The notes: generated by a model from the sequence alone, not told the origin. Shown: positions 1-10,089, counted from the first letter of the stretch. The stretch is 64,000 nt of DNA from Vibrio metschnikovii CIP 69.14 (GCF_000176155.1 NZ_ACZO01000006.1:1116001-1180000); one strand, 5' to 3'. Program-made: numbers and translations.

Positions 1-649
1 CACACACCACGTATGCAATAGACTCTTCACGGTTGAAAACCAAATGACGAGGACCTGATCCAGCAGGCATAGCAACGCTTTGTATGAGTGAAAAGTTGCA
101 TGCCTCACCATCATTTTCAAAGTCATAAAAATGGACACTATCTGTGCCTAAATCGACCACAGCAAGTTGTTTGGTGTGATTAAGAAACGTTGCTTGATGC
201 GCATGAGACGAGGCTTGACGAGCAATATTGGGCCCCCTGCCTTCCACATATAATTCTGCAATAGATTTCAACGGTTTACCACACTCATCAATGTGGTAAA
301 CACTTACATTGCCGGAACCGTAGTTGGCCACAGCAAGTAGCGGGGCTTTGATGTCGACATAGCAAGGATAGTCGCCTTCAATTGGCAATGCATAGCTGTC
401 TGTATTTTCAGCAAAAATCAGCTCTGCACCTTCCAAACGTTCTACTTCATTAAAGGTGTATAGGCCATGTTCGGTAACCGTAAGATAAGACGGATTGCGT
501 GTCGTTCTCATCGCGTCTGGCACGAGGTCGTGATTGATTGTCAGTAAGCCAGTAGTCGAATCGAGAGAGACACATGCGATACCATGACTTTGACTTGGTG
601 AATCGGTATAGGTGCCCACATAAAAATGTAAGTGACCATTTAATGTCAT
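1..649 (-). CDS. Lactonase of the 6-phosphogluconolactonase-like beta-propeller family (partial, 3' end outside window)
   Basis: About 216 N-terminal residues are visible, starting at an ATG behind GAAAGG. The protein opens with a beta-strand and the motif YVGTYTD, and later has VANYGSGNVSVY, HAHQATF and SGPRHLVF. These match the blades and conserved His/Asn positions of the YbhE/Pgl-type lactonase family (PF10282). There is no signal peptide, so it is probably cytoplasmic. It lies in the same direction as the chitin-product genes that follow. I infer that it may open the 1,5-lactone of oxidised GlcNAc to the free acid rather than act on 6-phosphogluconolactone. The substrate is unproven and the C-terminus is not in view. 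Confidence 0.75.
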   Translation of the reverse strand, partial: MTLNGHLHFYVGTYTDSPSQSHGIACVSLDSTTGLLTINHDLVPDAMRTTRNPSYLTVTEHGLYTFNEVERLEGAELIFAENTDSYALPIEGDYPCYVDIKAPLLAVANYGSGNVSVYHIDECGKPLKSIAELYVEGRGPNIARQASSHAHQATFLNHTKQLAVVDLGTDSVHFYDFENDGEACNFSLIQSVAMPAGSGPRHLVFNREESIAYVVC

Positions 650-729
650 GAGAAAACCTTTCAGAGATATAATAATGCTTAACCGATAAGATTCCGCCTG
701 TGATACCAGACAGCAATCCCTTTTAGTTA

Positions 730-3183
730 TCAATCGGTTAAAGTGTGAAGCAACTGCTCAGTTGGTACGACAATAGCGACAATAGTTTCATCAAAAATAA
801 TCGCATTTTCATTGATGATACGTTGATACGCTTCAACATCAGATTGGCCCATACCACTGCCCTGCTTAGCAAGTTTAATCAAGGTTAAACCTAAATCGGC
901 AACTTTAATGGCAGCTTCTGCAACTGGCACTGTTTCTACCGACGCCACATTTGCCGCGAAAATAGGTTTGGCTTGCTGCGCCGCTAAACTAATGTTTTGA
1001 TAATGCATCGCTAACGCATCCAACGCAGTTATATCACCTTGAGCATAAGCCACGACCAAATCTTGCATCTCGTACACTGCTAGGCTTTCTACTGGTAATG
1101 CGTCCGCAAAGCGGTTTAATCGTTCGTACTGGTTGTATAAATCGCCTTCGTTTGGTGTAGCGATCCACTTCTCCCAGTGACGAGCGTAGTATTGAGCAGG
1201 CTCAATGTACTTCGCTAACGTTTGTAGCGGTGTTTCGTCCGCACCATTGGCAAGACGTTTCAACATCATATTGGCATCGGCATGATGACGCAAGCCAAGC
1301 GAAATTTCAGACCATGTATCTATTACCTTCATGCGCCTGTACATGCTGCGTTCATCAGTCAGGTCTTGACTCGACCATAGACGCTCAGCAATTGCGTAGC
1401 TTCTCGGCCATAAACGTTGCTCGATGGTCATTGAATCGAGGTTCTCTCCCCAAATGGTGATTTCTCCCCCCAAGATTAGCTGCTGTTCTTTCTCGGTCAG
1501 CTCTGCCGGATAACCGCCATTAGGCTCGGGAATTACACTACCTTCCATGTCACTGCTCGCTACTAATTCTCCAGTCGTAGGCCAACGAACATTGCCAATC
1601 AACTGGTAACTACTATCTTTCAACTTGCCATCCGCAAAGTCATAATTGAACTCGGTATAAGACATAAAGTTATCGAAGTGGCCTCTAAATTTCACACCCG
1701 GTACGTACTCAATGATGAACACCTCTTCGCGAGACTTACCGTTGTAATCGGTAAACGCACGGTAGCTGCCGTCTGTCGCTTTAATAATGGTTAGATTACC
1801 TGTACGCGGACCACCTTTGTTGCGCGGTTTCGCCCAATTATAAGTCGCGAATTTCTCATCTTGATATAGTTGGTCATCTACCGTAATTCCTTTCGGTATT
1901 GGGTCATTGCGGTAGTGATAGCTGGTTGGTTGCGGCTGGTCTAGGTAATAACCGGTTGAGAGAATACCTTGGTAGCCCTCTTTTGCTGCTCGACCAATAC
2001 TGTCGTGCCCTTGCCAGCTTTGAATCACAATCGAAGTGGGAAGATCTTTGTGCCAGATTTCATCCCAACCTGTCATCTTCTTGCCACGTGCTTCCAGCAT
2101 TTGTTCAACCTTAGTGTTCAAATACGATTGCAGACCACGCTCACCATCTAAGTTATTGTCTTTGATAAATTGCTGAATCTTAGGGTTGTCTTTCCACTGT
2201 TGGTAATTAGGCTCATCACCACCGATATGGAAATACTCATCTGGAAAAAGCTCGACCACTTCGTCAAACACGCTCGCCAGCATCTTGTAAAGTTCGGGAT
2301 TGGTAGGGTCCATTAACGGTTCAAACACACCCCAGCCACGTTGGTGCGGATAAGATTGCTCACCCATACCAGACATCAATTCAGGGTATGCGTGCGCGAC
2401 TGCCGAAGCATGTCCCGGCAAAGAGATTTCAGGGATAACTCGAATGCCAAGGTTACGCGCATAATTCACCACATGGCGAATTTCATCTTTGGTGTAGTAA
2501 TCACCATCTGCAGTGTCTTGCCACAGTTTTTGGTAATTATCGAGTTGGATACGGATCGCTTGGTCATCCCACATATGCCAATGGAAAACATTCATTTTTG
2601 CTGATGCCATCGCATCGAGTTGGCGAAGGATCACATCGAGTTCAATAAAGTGACGGGAAGTGTCGTAAGAAACACCACGCCAAGGAAAACGCGGCTCATC
2701 TTGAATCGACACTACAGGAACAAAGTACCCTGTCGCATCCGTAGTCACTAACTGCAAAAAGGTTTCTAAACCATGGAAAGCACCGTAAGGGCGTTCGGAG
2801 CGAATGATGATCTGACCATTGCGCGATTCCAGTTGATACGATTCATCACTGTTAATGTCTTGCACCTCTGACTTAGGCGCATTGCGAATATCAATCACCA
2901 AGGTTGCGTCTTTTTCCGACTCGGCATGCCAGTTCAACATTGGTAAGCCAGTTTGGCGATATAAACGCTCCATAGTGCGCTTTATGTTGAACTGCACCCG
3001 CGGCGAATCGTAGCCTTTGATGTAAATACTGAAGGATTTATCCAGTGAGATTTTCCCCTGCCCCAGCTCTACATTTTGTGGGTAAGGCATTAGGTTAAGA
3101 TCGGTGTTGGTAGTCATCGCCATCGCTGCCGTTGGAATTGTGATTAAGCCTGAAATGAGTAGTACTAATGTTCCTTTGTTCAT
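730..3183 (-). CDS. Periplasmic/exported beta-N-acetylhexosaminidase, GH20
   Basis: An 817-residue glycoside hydrolase family 20 enzyme that removes terminal GlcNAc from chitin oligosaccharides. The N-terminus has a classical signal peptide (MNKGTLVLL, hydrophobic core, cleavage after TAAMA). A GH20b-like domain precedes the TIM barrel, which has RGVSYDTSRHF, HWHMWDDQA, the PEISLPGHA loop and the catalytic HIGGDE at about residues 319-324. The chosen ATG has AGGA eight bases upstream; earlier in-frame starts at 3192 and 3210 lack good spacing. The next genes degrade a sugar acid through KDG, so a likely job is splitting GlcNAc from an oxidised disaccharide (GlcNAc-GlcNAc1A). The family call is firm; the oxidised substrate is inferred. 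Confidence 0.92.
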   Translation of the reverse strand: MNKGTLVLLISGLITIPTAAMAMTTNTDLNLMPYPQNVELGQGKISLDKSFSIYIKGYDSPRVQFNIKRTMERLYRQTGLPMLNWHAESEKDATLVIDIRNAPKSEVQDINSDESYQLESRNGQIIIRSERPYGAFHGLETFLQLVTTDATGYFVPVVSIQDEPRFPWRGVSYDTSRHFIELDVILRQLDAMASAKMNVFHWHMWDDQAIRIQLDNYQKLWQDTADGDYYTKDEIRHVVNYARNLGIRVIPEISLPGHASAVAHAYPELMSGMGEQSYPHQRGWGVFEPLMDPTNPELYKMLASVFDEVVELFPDEYFHIGGDEPNYQQWKDNPKIQQFIKDNNLDGERGLQSYLNTKVEQMLEARGKKMTGWDEIWHKDLPTSIVIQSWQGHDSIGRAAKEGYQGILSTGYYLDQPQPTSYHYRNDPIPKGITVDDQLYQDEKFATYNWAKPRNKGGPRTGNLTIIKATDGSYRAFTDYNGKSREEVFIIEYVPGVKFRGHFDNFMSYTEFNYDFADGKLKDSSYQLIGNVRWPTTGELVASSDMEGSVIPEPNGGYPAELTEKEQQLILGGEITIWGENLDSMTIEQRLWPRSYAIAERLWSSQDLTDERSMYRRMKVIDTWSEISLGLRHHADANMMLKRLANGADETPLQTLAKYIEPAQYYARHWEKWIATPNEGDLYNQYERLNRFADALPVESLAVYEMQDLVVAYAQGDITALDALAMHYQNISLAAQQAKPIFAANVASVETVPVAEAAIKVADLGLTLIKLAKQGSGMGQSDVEAYQRIINENAIIFDETIVAIVVPTEQLLHTLTD

Positions 3184-3266
3184 CCGCGCCATCCTATCGT
3201 TGTTATTCAACCCGAGTCACTCTGTTTCAAAGAAGCATGTGACTCGGTCAAAACACTTTGTTTGAG

Positions 3267-3896
3267 TTATGCGACCAGCTCCACCGCTTCACGAACCAGC
3301 TTACCAACCTCGTCCCACTGTTCGTTTTCAATTAAGCTCGGTGCAACCATCCAAGTACCACCGCAACAAACCACACGGTCGATGGCTAAGTAATCATTGA
3401 CATTATTTTTGCCAATACCGCCCGTCGGCATCAAACTCACATCGACATAAGGTGCCAGTAGCGATTTCACCATCGCAATACCGCCGCTCGCTTCCGCAGG
3501 AAAGAATTTGAGGAAGGTCAAACCTAGCTCAAGTGCTTGTTCAACCTGACTTGGACTGTTCACGCCCGGTATGATTGGCATGTTGATTTCTTGGCAGCGA
3601 CGTACCGTATTTGGATTCAACCCCGGCGCGACAATAAACTCTGCACCCGCGTCTTTCGCTTGGGTAATTTGCTCTGGCGTCAGTACCGTACCAGCACCGA
3701 TGCACATTTGCGGATAAGCGTCACGCATGGCTTTAATCGCATCGGCTGCCGCTTCTGTTCGAAACGTCACTTCTGCGACTGGCAGACCGTTTTCTACTAG
3801 CACTTTCGCCAATGGAATCGCGTGCTCAACCTTGTTGATTTGGATAACTGGAATAACTTTGAATTGCTGAAGTTGTTTAATCATTGCTTGGGACAT
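3267..3896 (-). CDS. eda: 2-dehydro-3-deoxy-phosphogluconate (KDPG) aldolase
   Basis: A 209-residue class I aldolase that cleaves KDPG to pyruvate and glyceraldehyde-3-phosphate. The Schiff-base lysine lies in FLKFFPAE, the general-base glutamate region in PVAEVTFRT, and the phosphate loop in PTGGI. The length matches Eda. It is 16 bp downstream of the KDG kinase gene, so the two are almost certainly co-transcribed. There is no edd nearby, so KDPG here would come from KDG phosphorylation, not from 6-phosphogluconate. Confidence 0.93.
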   Translation of the reverse strand: MSQAMIKQLQQFKVIPVIQINKVEHAIPLAKVLVENGLPVAEVTFRTEAAADAIKAMRDAYPQMCIGAGTVLTPEQITQAKDAGAEFIVAPGLNPNTVRRCQEINMPIIPGVNSPSQVEQALELGLTFLKFFPAEASGGIAMVKSLLAPYVDVSLMPTGGIGKNNVNDYLAIDRVVCCGGTWMVAPSLIENEQWDEVGKLVREAVELVA

Positions 3897-3912
3897 AATA
3901 CGTTCTCGGAAG

Positions 3913-4887
3913 TTATCGAATGAGATGAGTCATGGCGTCGTTTGGAATGATCGCGCCAGGATATTGAATAACGGTTGCGGCTAGTGCGTGACCGAGTTGA
4001 GCAGACTGCTCACAGCTTTGTCCGGTCAATCGCCCAGCCAGATAACCAGCGGCAAAGGAATCGCCAGCGGCACAGGTGTCGATCACTTTCTCAACCTTCT
4101 CGGCAGCTACGTAAGCACTTTGCTTTTCTACGTTTTGATGCCTGAGGTTTTGTTTGTCATCACCTTGCGACCAAACCAGTTTGCATGGTTCGCAACCACG
4201 TTTGATCACGATTTCTGGGCAGCCAAAGCGAAGGCAGCGCTGCTCGGCACTTTCTTCTTCCCCCCACACGAAGACATCATCGTCTTCTGTGATAAGTGCA
4301 ATGTCGACTAAAGGCAGAATTTCGCTGTACCAATGTTTCGCCTCTTCTGCAGACCAAAGTTGAGGACGGAAATTATTATCAAAGATAATTTTGCCTCCAC
4401 CTTGTGAGAACAGACTTAACGCCTTTTTAAGCCTTACCTTGCTATCGTGATTTAAAATCGCAATGCTGATGCCACTTAGGTAGAGGTAATCCAGTTCTTG
4501 GTTCGTAATCGCAGACTCTAATTTATTGAGTGAAGAGGTAGAGAAGTAGCTTTTAACAGCTGCGCTATCACGCCAATAAAGAAAGCTGCGCTCGCCTTCT
4601 TGATCTGTCTGCACCATATACAACCCCGGCAACTGAGCTGGGAAGATCTCGACAAGATCAGTTGCAATGCCTTCTTGTTGCCAGTTTTCCAGAAGTTCTT
4701 GAGAAAGTACGTCTTCCCCAAGACCGGTCGCGTAAGACACTCGGACAGGTTGCTGATTAGTCAAGCGAGAGAGGTAAAGTGCAGTATTGAGCGTGTCGCC
4801 CCCAAAGCCTCTGCGAATTGGGTCGCCGCTCAGTTCAATCATGCATTCGCCAAAGAAAGCAATTTTAGTATGGGATGAATCCGTCAT
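3913..4887 (-). CDS. kdgK: 2-dehydro-3-deoxygluconokinase (KDG kinase), PfkB family
   Basis: A 324-residue ribokinase-type sugar kinase. The N-terminal motif GECMIELSG and the GGDTLNTA loop are typical of KdgK. The C-terminal catalytic motif DTCAAGDSFAAGYLAG supplies the base Asp and the anion hole. It phosphorylates KDG at O6 to give KDPG, which the adjacent aldolase cleaves. The ATG has AGGTGA upstream. In this cluster the KDG most plausibly comes from deamination of glucosaminate by the gene at 8817. Confidence 0.9.
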   Translation of the reverse strand: MTDSSHTKIAFFGECMIELSGDPIRRGFGGDTLNTALYLSRLTNQQPVRVSYATGLGEDVLSQELLENWQQEGIATDLVEIFPAQLPGLYMVQTDQEGERSFLYWRDSAAVKSYFSTSSLNKLESAITNQELDYLYLSGISIAILNHDSKVRLKKALSLFSQGGGKIIFDNNFRPQLWSAEEAKHWYSEILPLVDIALITEDDDVFVWGEEESAEQRCLRFGCPEIVIKRGCEPCKLVWSQGDDKQNLRHQNVEKQSAYVAAEKVEKVIDTCAAGDSFAAGYLAGRLTGQSCEQSAQLGHALAATVIQYPGAIIPNDAMTHLIR

Positions 4888-4990
4888 CGTTCACCTAATT
4901 TGGATAGATTTAGAATGGTGGCTCGGGGGAGCCACCAGTTTGTCAGGCGCTTATGAACAAGTTTCCGATCGAGCCGGAAACTCTCTTCTG

Positions 4991-6514
4991 TTAAGCATTT
5001 TGATTTGCCGCAGTTGTGCGGTTCTGTAGAGAAGCATCTTGTTCCAGAAGACCTTTATCAGACAATTCCATTTCCATCAGAGCACGCTCATCATCAAGGA
5101 TTGCTTTCGCCATTTCTGGTGAAACTTGGTTAGCTGGAGTCACTAGGCTTACTACCACACCTGCGGTTAGGGCAAATAAGCAAGATGGAATCACTGGGTT
5201 GCCCCAAAAAGTGGTCAGGTCTGGGCTCATCATTACTGCAAATGAAGCGATCGATGCGCCTGCCAATGTTGCCAATGCACCTTGCCAGTTGTAACGCTTC
5301 CAGAAGCGACCCAACATACCGCAGACAAACATACCAGACATGACTGTCGAGATCATCTTAGTGATGTAGCTGATGATGTCGTTCGAGGTTAGTGCGAACA
5401 GCAATGCACAACCGATCACTACAATCAAAGCCAAGCGAGAGTAATTCAACATGGATTCTTTGTTTGGCACGCGACCTGTGAACATGACGTAAACATCACG
5501 TAGTAAGATAGACACGCCCGCAATCGCATCTGAACTTGCACTCGACATGGTTGCCGATAAGCCCGCAATCATAACAATAAGACCGACGCCTGCTGGCAAT
5601 ATCGTTGCTGCGATATACGGAAAAGCAAAGTTCGCGTTGTTCAGTTCAGGGTTCATCGCATGTGCCGCCATGCCAATAACTGCAGGGATGATTGAGAAGA
5701 ACAAGTACAGCACACCAGACGCCACGAATGAACGACGGATGGTTGATACATTTTTACCTGAGTAAATACGTTGGCGGAATGAAGGCGTTGCAAGTACACC
5801 CACACCAATCACGACAGCAAGAGAAACCGCAGGAATTAAACCAAGCTTATCAATAGCAAGGAAGCTAACTGCTTCTGGGTCCATAGCAGAATAAAGGTTG
5901 TCTAAACCACCTATGTGCTGCACAGACAGTACCGCCATTAGAATGAAGCCGACAAACAAGATGATGGCTTGAATGGTATCCGTCCAAACTACGGCAGTGT
6001 AACCGCCAATTACAACATAAATGGTAAACGCTGCTGCGATAATCATCTTCGCAGTGCTGAGCTCAATATCGGCAATCCACGCTAAGTACATACCACCTCC
6101 AAGGATGTGTGCGCCCAGCCAGCCAATACAAGCGATAAAGATAAGCAGACCAACCACGTTCTTCACGATGCGGTTTGCACCCACGTAGTAGGCAAGCTCT
6201 TCACTCATCGTCATGAAGTTAAGTTTACGAACCGGTGCAAACCACAGCGCCAATAGTAAAATACCAATTGCACCGCCAATGCCGTAAAGCGCACCAGCCC
6301 AACCGTTTGAGTAACCAAAGCCGACCGCGCCCATACTTGAGCCCGTGCCAACCATGGTTGCTATCGTGGTACCTAATACGAGAAACAGAGGTAAGCTTCG
6401 ACCACCGAGTAGAAAGTCTTCACCTGATTTTTGGTTACGAGAAACAAACCACCCCAACCAAATTAAAAATAAGACATACGCACCGAAGCCGGTAAGAAAT
6501 AGTGTACTGTTCAT
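4991..6514 (-). CDS. Sodium:solute symporter family transporter (SSS)
   Basis: A 507-residue inner-membrane protein with about 13 hydrophobic segments. SSS-family landmarks include FLLGGRSLPLFLVLGTTIATMVGTG near the N-terminus (residues about 30-60) and ATMSSASSDAIAG, the conserved sodium-site helix. I chose the ATG at 6514 because AGAGGTG precedes it; a longer frame upstream has no such site. It lies between the KDG kinase and the RidA/deacylase genes, so it is the probable importer of the sugar acid (GlcNAc1A or GlcN1A). The substrate is inferred from context only. Confidence 0.88.
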   Translation of the reverse strand: MNSTLFLTGFGAYVLFLIWLGWFVSRNQKSGEDFLLGGRSLPLFLVLGTTIATMVGTGSSMGAVGFGYSNGWAGALYGIGGAIGILLLALWFAPVRKLNFMTMSEELAYYVGANRIVKNVVGLLIFIACIGWLGAHILGGGMYLAWIADIELSTAKMIIAAAFTIYVVIGGYTAVVWTDTIQAIILFVGFILMAVLSVQHIGGLDNLYSAMDPEAVSFLAIDKLGLIPAVSLAVVIGVGVLATPSFRQRIYSGKNVSTIRRSFVASGVLYLFFSIIPAVIGMAAHAMNPELNNANFAFPYIAATILPAGVGLIVMIAGLSATMSSASSDAIAGVSILLRDVYVMFTGRVPNKESMLNYSRLALIVVIGCALLFALTSNDIISYITKMISTVMSGMFVCGMLGRFWKRYNWQGALATLAGASIASFAVMMSPDLTTFWGNPVIPSCLFALTAGVVVSLVTPANQVSPEMAKAILDDERALMEMELSDKGLLEQDASLQNRTTAANQNA

Positions 6515-6747
6515 TGAACACCTCTTATATAAAATCCATCTTTCAGATTGATATAATTCCAGCAGCAAGTATTAGATTTTATTCCATATATTATCTAATT
6601 TTATTTTTATAGCTTTCGCTAAATATATTACGCACTACTGCTTTATGAAATTACATTTATGTAGGGAGTGAGAGTGCCAAAAGGGTAATAACAGGAAAGT
6701 AATTATTTCCGGCACTCTATTTTATTTAATTAGGTAAAGTATGATTT

Positions 6748-7140
6748 CTATCGGCGATCTTCGCGATAGCAAGTCACATCGACCTCAACTTTCACGTCCA
6801 CCACGAGATCACACACCATGCAAATACGTGCAGGTGGGTGATCACCGAAGAACTCTCTGAATACCTTGTTAAACGATTGGAAATAACGAGAATCTGTTAG
6901 TACCACTTTTACGTGTACCACGTCAGCTAGCTTGTAGCCTGCTTCTTCCATAATATCGACGCAGTTTTGAATCGCTAAGCGAGACTGGTCAACGATGCCG
7001 CCTTCTACCACTTCGCCGTTAGTCATTGGTGTTTGACCTGATACATATAAGAAGCCACCCGCTTCTGTTGCACGTGCAAATGGTAAATGTTGACCGCCAG
7101 TACCTATGCCACCTTCTACACCATAACGTTTAATTGACAT
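6748..7140 (-). CDS. RidA/YjgF-family enamine/imine deaminase
   Basis: A 130-residue member of the RidA (YjgF/YER057c/UK114) family. It has FLYVSGQTP, a central VKVVLTD strand, and ARICMVCDLVVDVKVEVD near the C-terminus, where RidA proteins carry the substrate-binding Arg and a conserved acidic end. The RBS GGAG is well placed. RidA proteins hydrolyse reactive enamine/imine products of PLP dehydratases. The divergent PLP deaminase at 8817 would release such an intermediate, so pairing is sensible, but a chemical role here is inferred. Confidence 0.85.
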   Translation of the reverse strand: MSIKRYGVEGGIGTGGQHLPFARATEAGGFLYVSGQTPMTNGEVVEGGIVDQSRLAIQNCVDIMEEAGYKLADVVHVKVVLTDSRYFQSFNKVFREFFGDHPPARICMVCDLVVDVKVEVDVTCYREDRR

Positions 7141-7191
7141 AATATTCTCCAGTGATAATGCTTAATTTATAAAATTAATTAATTTTATAAA

Positions 7192-8637
7192 TTATTGATA
7201 GGTGTTATTTCTATAAATAAATACACCATTTCTATTGTCGGTGACTTTATCTTTTAAATAAGATAGCTCACCATTTACAAATACAGATTCAATACCTTGC
7301 GCGACAGAAATTGGATTTTCGTACGTTGCAGTATCTTTAATTGTATTTGGGTTAAATAAAACCAAATCTGCGTAAGCGCCTGCTCTTATTTCTCCACGAT
7401 CTTTTAATTGGTAACGTGTGGCAGACATACCCGTCATCTTATGAATCGCTTCTGCCAATGGGAAAAGCTGCTCTTCACGACAGTAATGCCCCAAGACTTT
7501 CGGGAATGTGCCCCACAAACGTGGATGTGGATGCGGGTCGTTTGGTAATCCATCTGAGCCCACCATGGTCAACTTATACTTAAGTACACGTTTAACGTCG
7601 CTTTCAACCATACAGTGATAAACCGCGCCCGCAGGTTGCAACGCTTTTGCCGCTTCCATAAGAGGCAGGTGCATCTCGTCAGCAATGTCTTTCAGCATCT
7701 TGCCAGCGTGCTCTGGTTTGCTTTCAGACCAGGTAATGAAGATATCAATTTCATCCGTAACCTGTTTTAAATCCAGTGTCGAAGAGCTAGCGGAATATGG
7801 GTAGCAATCGCAAGACACGTCTTGATGCTCAGAAACCTTGTCCATCAAATCCAGTACTTCTACCGTACGTCCCCAGTTGCCTGCACCTGCACATTTAAGA
7901 TGAGAAATCACCACTGGCACTTTGGCGTACTGCCCTGTTTCAAAGGCTTCTTCCATTGCGCTGATGATTTCTTCAAACTCGGTGCGCATGTGTGTGGTGT
8001 AGATACCACCGTGATGACCGAGAATTTCCGCTAGACGCATGACTTCGTCCGCGTTCGCCTGCTTGGCACTCGCATAAGCAAGACCCGAGCTTAAACCCAA
8101 TGCCCCTTCTTCCATCGCTTGCGTCAATGTTTGGCGCATTTGGTCGATTTCTTCATCGGTTGCCGTGCGCAGTAAATCGTCCATCACATTGTTACGTAAT
8201 GTCGTGTGACCGACTAACGCCGCGACGTTAACCGCAGGGCTAGCCGCTTGCACCGCCTTCGCATATTCCGCAAAAGTTGGGTATTTGAAATCTTCCTGCT
8301 TGCCCAATAGATTCATTGGGTCTGGCGGAGTACCACTGAGTACCGCAGGGCTTGCGCTAATTCCGCAATTGCCTACGATAACCGTCGTCACGCCTTGGCT
8401 AATCTTTGCTAAGCAATCGGGGGAACGAATCACATTGATGTCATCGTGCGTGTGCACATCAATAAATCCCGGAGCCAACGCAAGACCTTGACCGTTGATA
8501 ACCTTCTTTGCAGAAAGCTCGTCTAGCTGACCCACTTGCTCAATACGATCTTGACGAATTGCAACATCAGCCATGAATGGTGCTGCACCTGTACCGTCAA
8601 ATACCTCTACGCTTTTGATAATGGTGTCGAACAGCAT
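7192..8637 (-). CDS. N-acyl-D-amino-acid deacylase (D-aminoacylase) family amidohydrolase
   Basis: A 481-residue metal-dependent amidohydrolase. The metal-binding HTHDD lies at about residues 62-66. GVTTVIVGNCG, the HTTLRNNVM region, VISHLKCAG and a C-terminal DLVLFNP are hallmarks of D-aminoacylases and related N-acyl deacetylases. With its neighbours it would remove the acetyl group from 2-acetamido-2-deoxygluconate (an N-acyl D-amino acid by configuration) to give glucosaminate. RidA follows 51 bp downstream on the same strand. An ordinary D-amino-acid salvage role is the alternative, but the KDG kinase/aldolase pair argues for the sugar acid. Confidence 0.85.
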   Translation of the reverse strand: MLFDTIIKSVEVFDGTGAAPFMADVAIRQDRIEQVGQLDELSAKKVINGQGLALAPGFIDVHTHDDINVIRSPDCLAKISQGVTTVIVGNCGISASPAVLSGTPPDPMNLLGKQEDFKYPTFAEYAKAVQAASPAVNVAALVGHTTLRNNVMDDLLRTATDEEIDQMRQTLTQAMEEGALGLSSGLAYASAKQANADEVMRLAEILGHHGGIYTTHMRTEFEEIISAMEEAFETGQYAKVPVVISHLKCAGAGNWGRTVEVLDLMDKVSEHQDVSCDCYPYSASSSTLDLKQVTDEIDIFITWSESKPEHAGKMLKDIADEMHLPLMEAAKALQPAGAVYHCMVESDVKRVLKYKLTMVGSDGLPNDPHPHPRLWGTFPKVLGHYCREEQLFPLAEAIHKMTGMSATRYQLKDRGEIRAGAYADLVLFNPNTIKDTATYENPISVAQGIESVFVNGELSYLKDKVTDNRNGVFIYRNNTYQ

Positions 8638-8816
8638 ACTTCACTCTCTTCGTCCGTAATTAACATGATTCCATCTTAATAATTCTTGAAATTTAAACAG
8701 TGAATAAACACACAAAAAACCCATATTTGTTTGATACTTTTTAACATATTGTTTATGGTGGTTAGCAACAAACACTTAATATCAATCAGTTAAACCATGT
8801 TAGAAGTAGGTGCGCT
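8638..8816. promoter_or_regulatory. Divergent promoter region of the catabolic cluster
   Basis: A 179-bp AT-rich gap separates the deacylase operon (minus) from the deaminase/rpiR genes (plus). It must hold both promoters and is the natural place for RpiR operators. I could not assign exact boxes. Confidence 0.4.
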
Positions 8817-10089
8817 ATGAAAGACAATCGCCAAAAGTGTGATAAAAACTATCATAATGAGTTTGTTACCACGCCAGGTTACGGAGAAAAGGCTCAACCT
8901 GTTGCGGGCAATTCGGCAGGATTACACAGTTTGATCCATGAAGAGATCACCCTGCCCGCTGCGGTGATCAAATCTTCTTCATTAAAGAACAACCTCGATT
9001 GGATGCAGCGTTTCGCCAATCAACACAAAGTGAAGCTGTCACCGCACGGTAAAACCACCATGACGCCTGCTTTCTTTCAGCAGCAATTAGAAAACGGCGC
9101 TTGGGGCATTACCGTAGCAACACCGGCTCAGGCAGAGATTGCGGCTCTCGGCGGAGCGAAAAATATCATCATGGCGAACCAATTAGTGGGGCGCGCGAAT
9201 ATGACCATCATCGCCAACTTGATTAAATCCCATGGGATCAACTTCTATTGCTGTGTGGATTCAAGCCGAAACATCAAAGCGCTAGAACGTGCGTTCTCTG
9301 AACATCAATTGCCGCTTAATGTACTGATTGAGTTTGGTGTCGAAAGGCGGTCGCTGTGGATGCCGAAACCAGCAAGATGTGGTTGAGCTCGCTACTCTCA
9401 TCCACCAGCAACCTCACCTTACGCTTAAAGGTATCGAGGTCTACGAAGGCGTCATTCATGGTGACAATGCTGAACAGGACATTCGTGACTTTCTCAACAC
9501 CACATTAGAAATCGCGGCTCAGCTACAAAGCAAAAAGTTGATTGAGTCCAAACCTCTGGTTACTGGTGCAGGCTCTGCTTGGTATGACGTGGTTTCTGAA
9601 TGCTTCGCCAACCTAGAAGATTTTGACGCCATCATTCGCCCAGGTTGCTACGCGATTCATGACACAGGCATTTACCTAGACGCACAAAATAAAGTCATGC
9701 AGCGAGCTGAAAACAACCAAGGGGCTGCGTGTGATTTAGGCGGTGATTTGGAATCGGCTCTAGAGCTTTGGGCTTATGTCATTTCTCGCCCTGAGCCAAC
9801 TAAGCTAGTTGCTGGCTTCGGTAAACGTGACGTTGCATTTGATGCCGGATTACCAATCCCTGAACGCGCATACCGCGATGGTGAGCCAATCTCTGTTCAA
9901 AGTGCGATAACTACCGCAGTGATGGATCAGCACGCCTTCATCGAAGTAGACGCAAATAGCGACCTTCAAGTGGGTGATATAATTGCCTTCTCAACCTCTC
10001 ATCCATGTTTAACATTTGATAAGTGGCGTGCCGTGGCAATTTGTGATGATGAGTATCAAGTCACTCATTGGGTGAAAACATGTTTCTGA
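8817..10089 (+). pseudogene. PLP-dependent deaminase of the D-threonine aldolase/alanine racemase fold (glucosaminate deaminase-like), frameshifted
   Basis: Two overlapping frames together make one protein of about 423 residues. The N-terminal part has AAVIKSSSLKNNLDWMQ and SPHGKTTMTP, with the PLP lysine in HGKTT. The C-terminal part has GAGSAWYD, RPGCYAIHD, AGFGKRDVAFDAGLP and a metal-site region near STSHPCLTFDKW. The break is at about 9342: frame one reads GVERRS where the family motif V-x-GGR-x-G continues in the next frame as KGGRCGCR. Removing the extra G at 9342 restores the motif. Family members include D-threonine/D-serine dehydratases and D-glucosaminate deaminase. In this cluster the product would be KDG plus ammonia. 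It could be a true lesion or a one-base sequencing error. Confidence 0.8.

Noticed and set aside
450..716. 88-codon minus-strand frame overlapping the lactonase start
   Set aside because: It is a shadow of the lactonase in another frame; the lactonase frame has the family motifs.
5016..5294. Long plus-strand frames opposite the SSS transporter and other minus-strand genes
   Set aside because: Antisense shadows without motifs; typical of this base composition.
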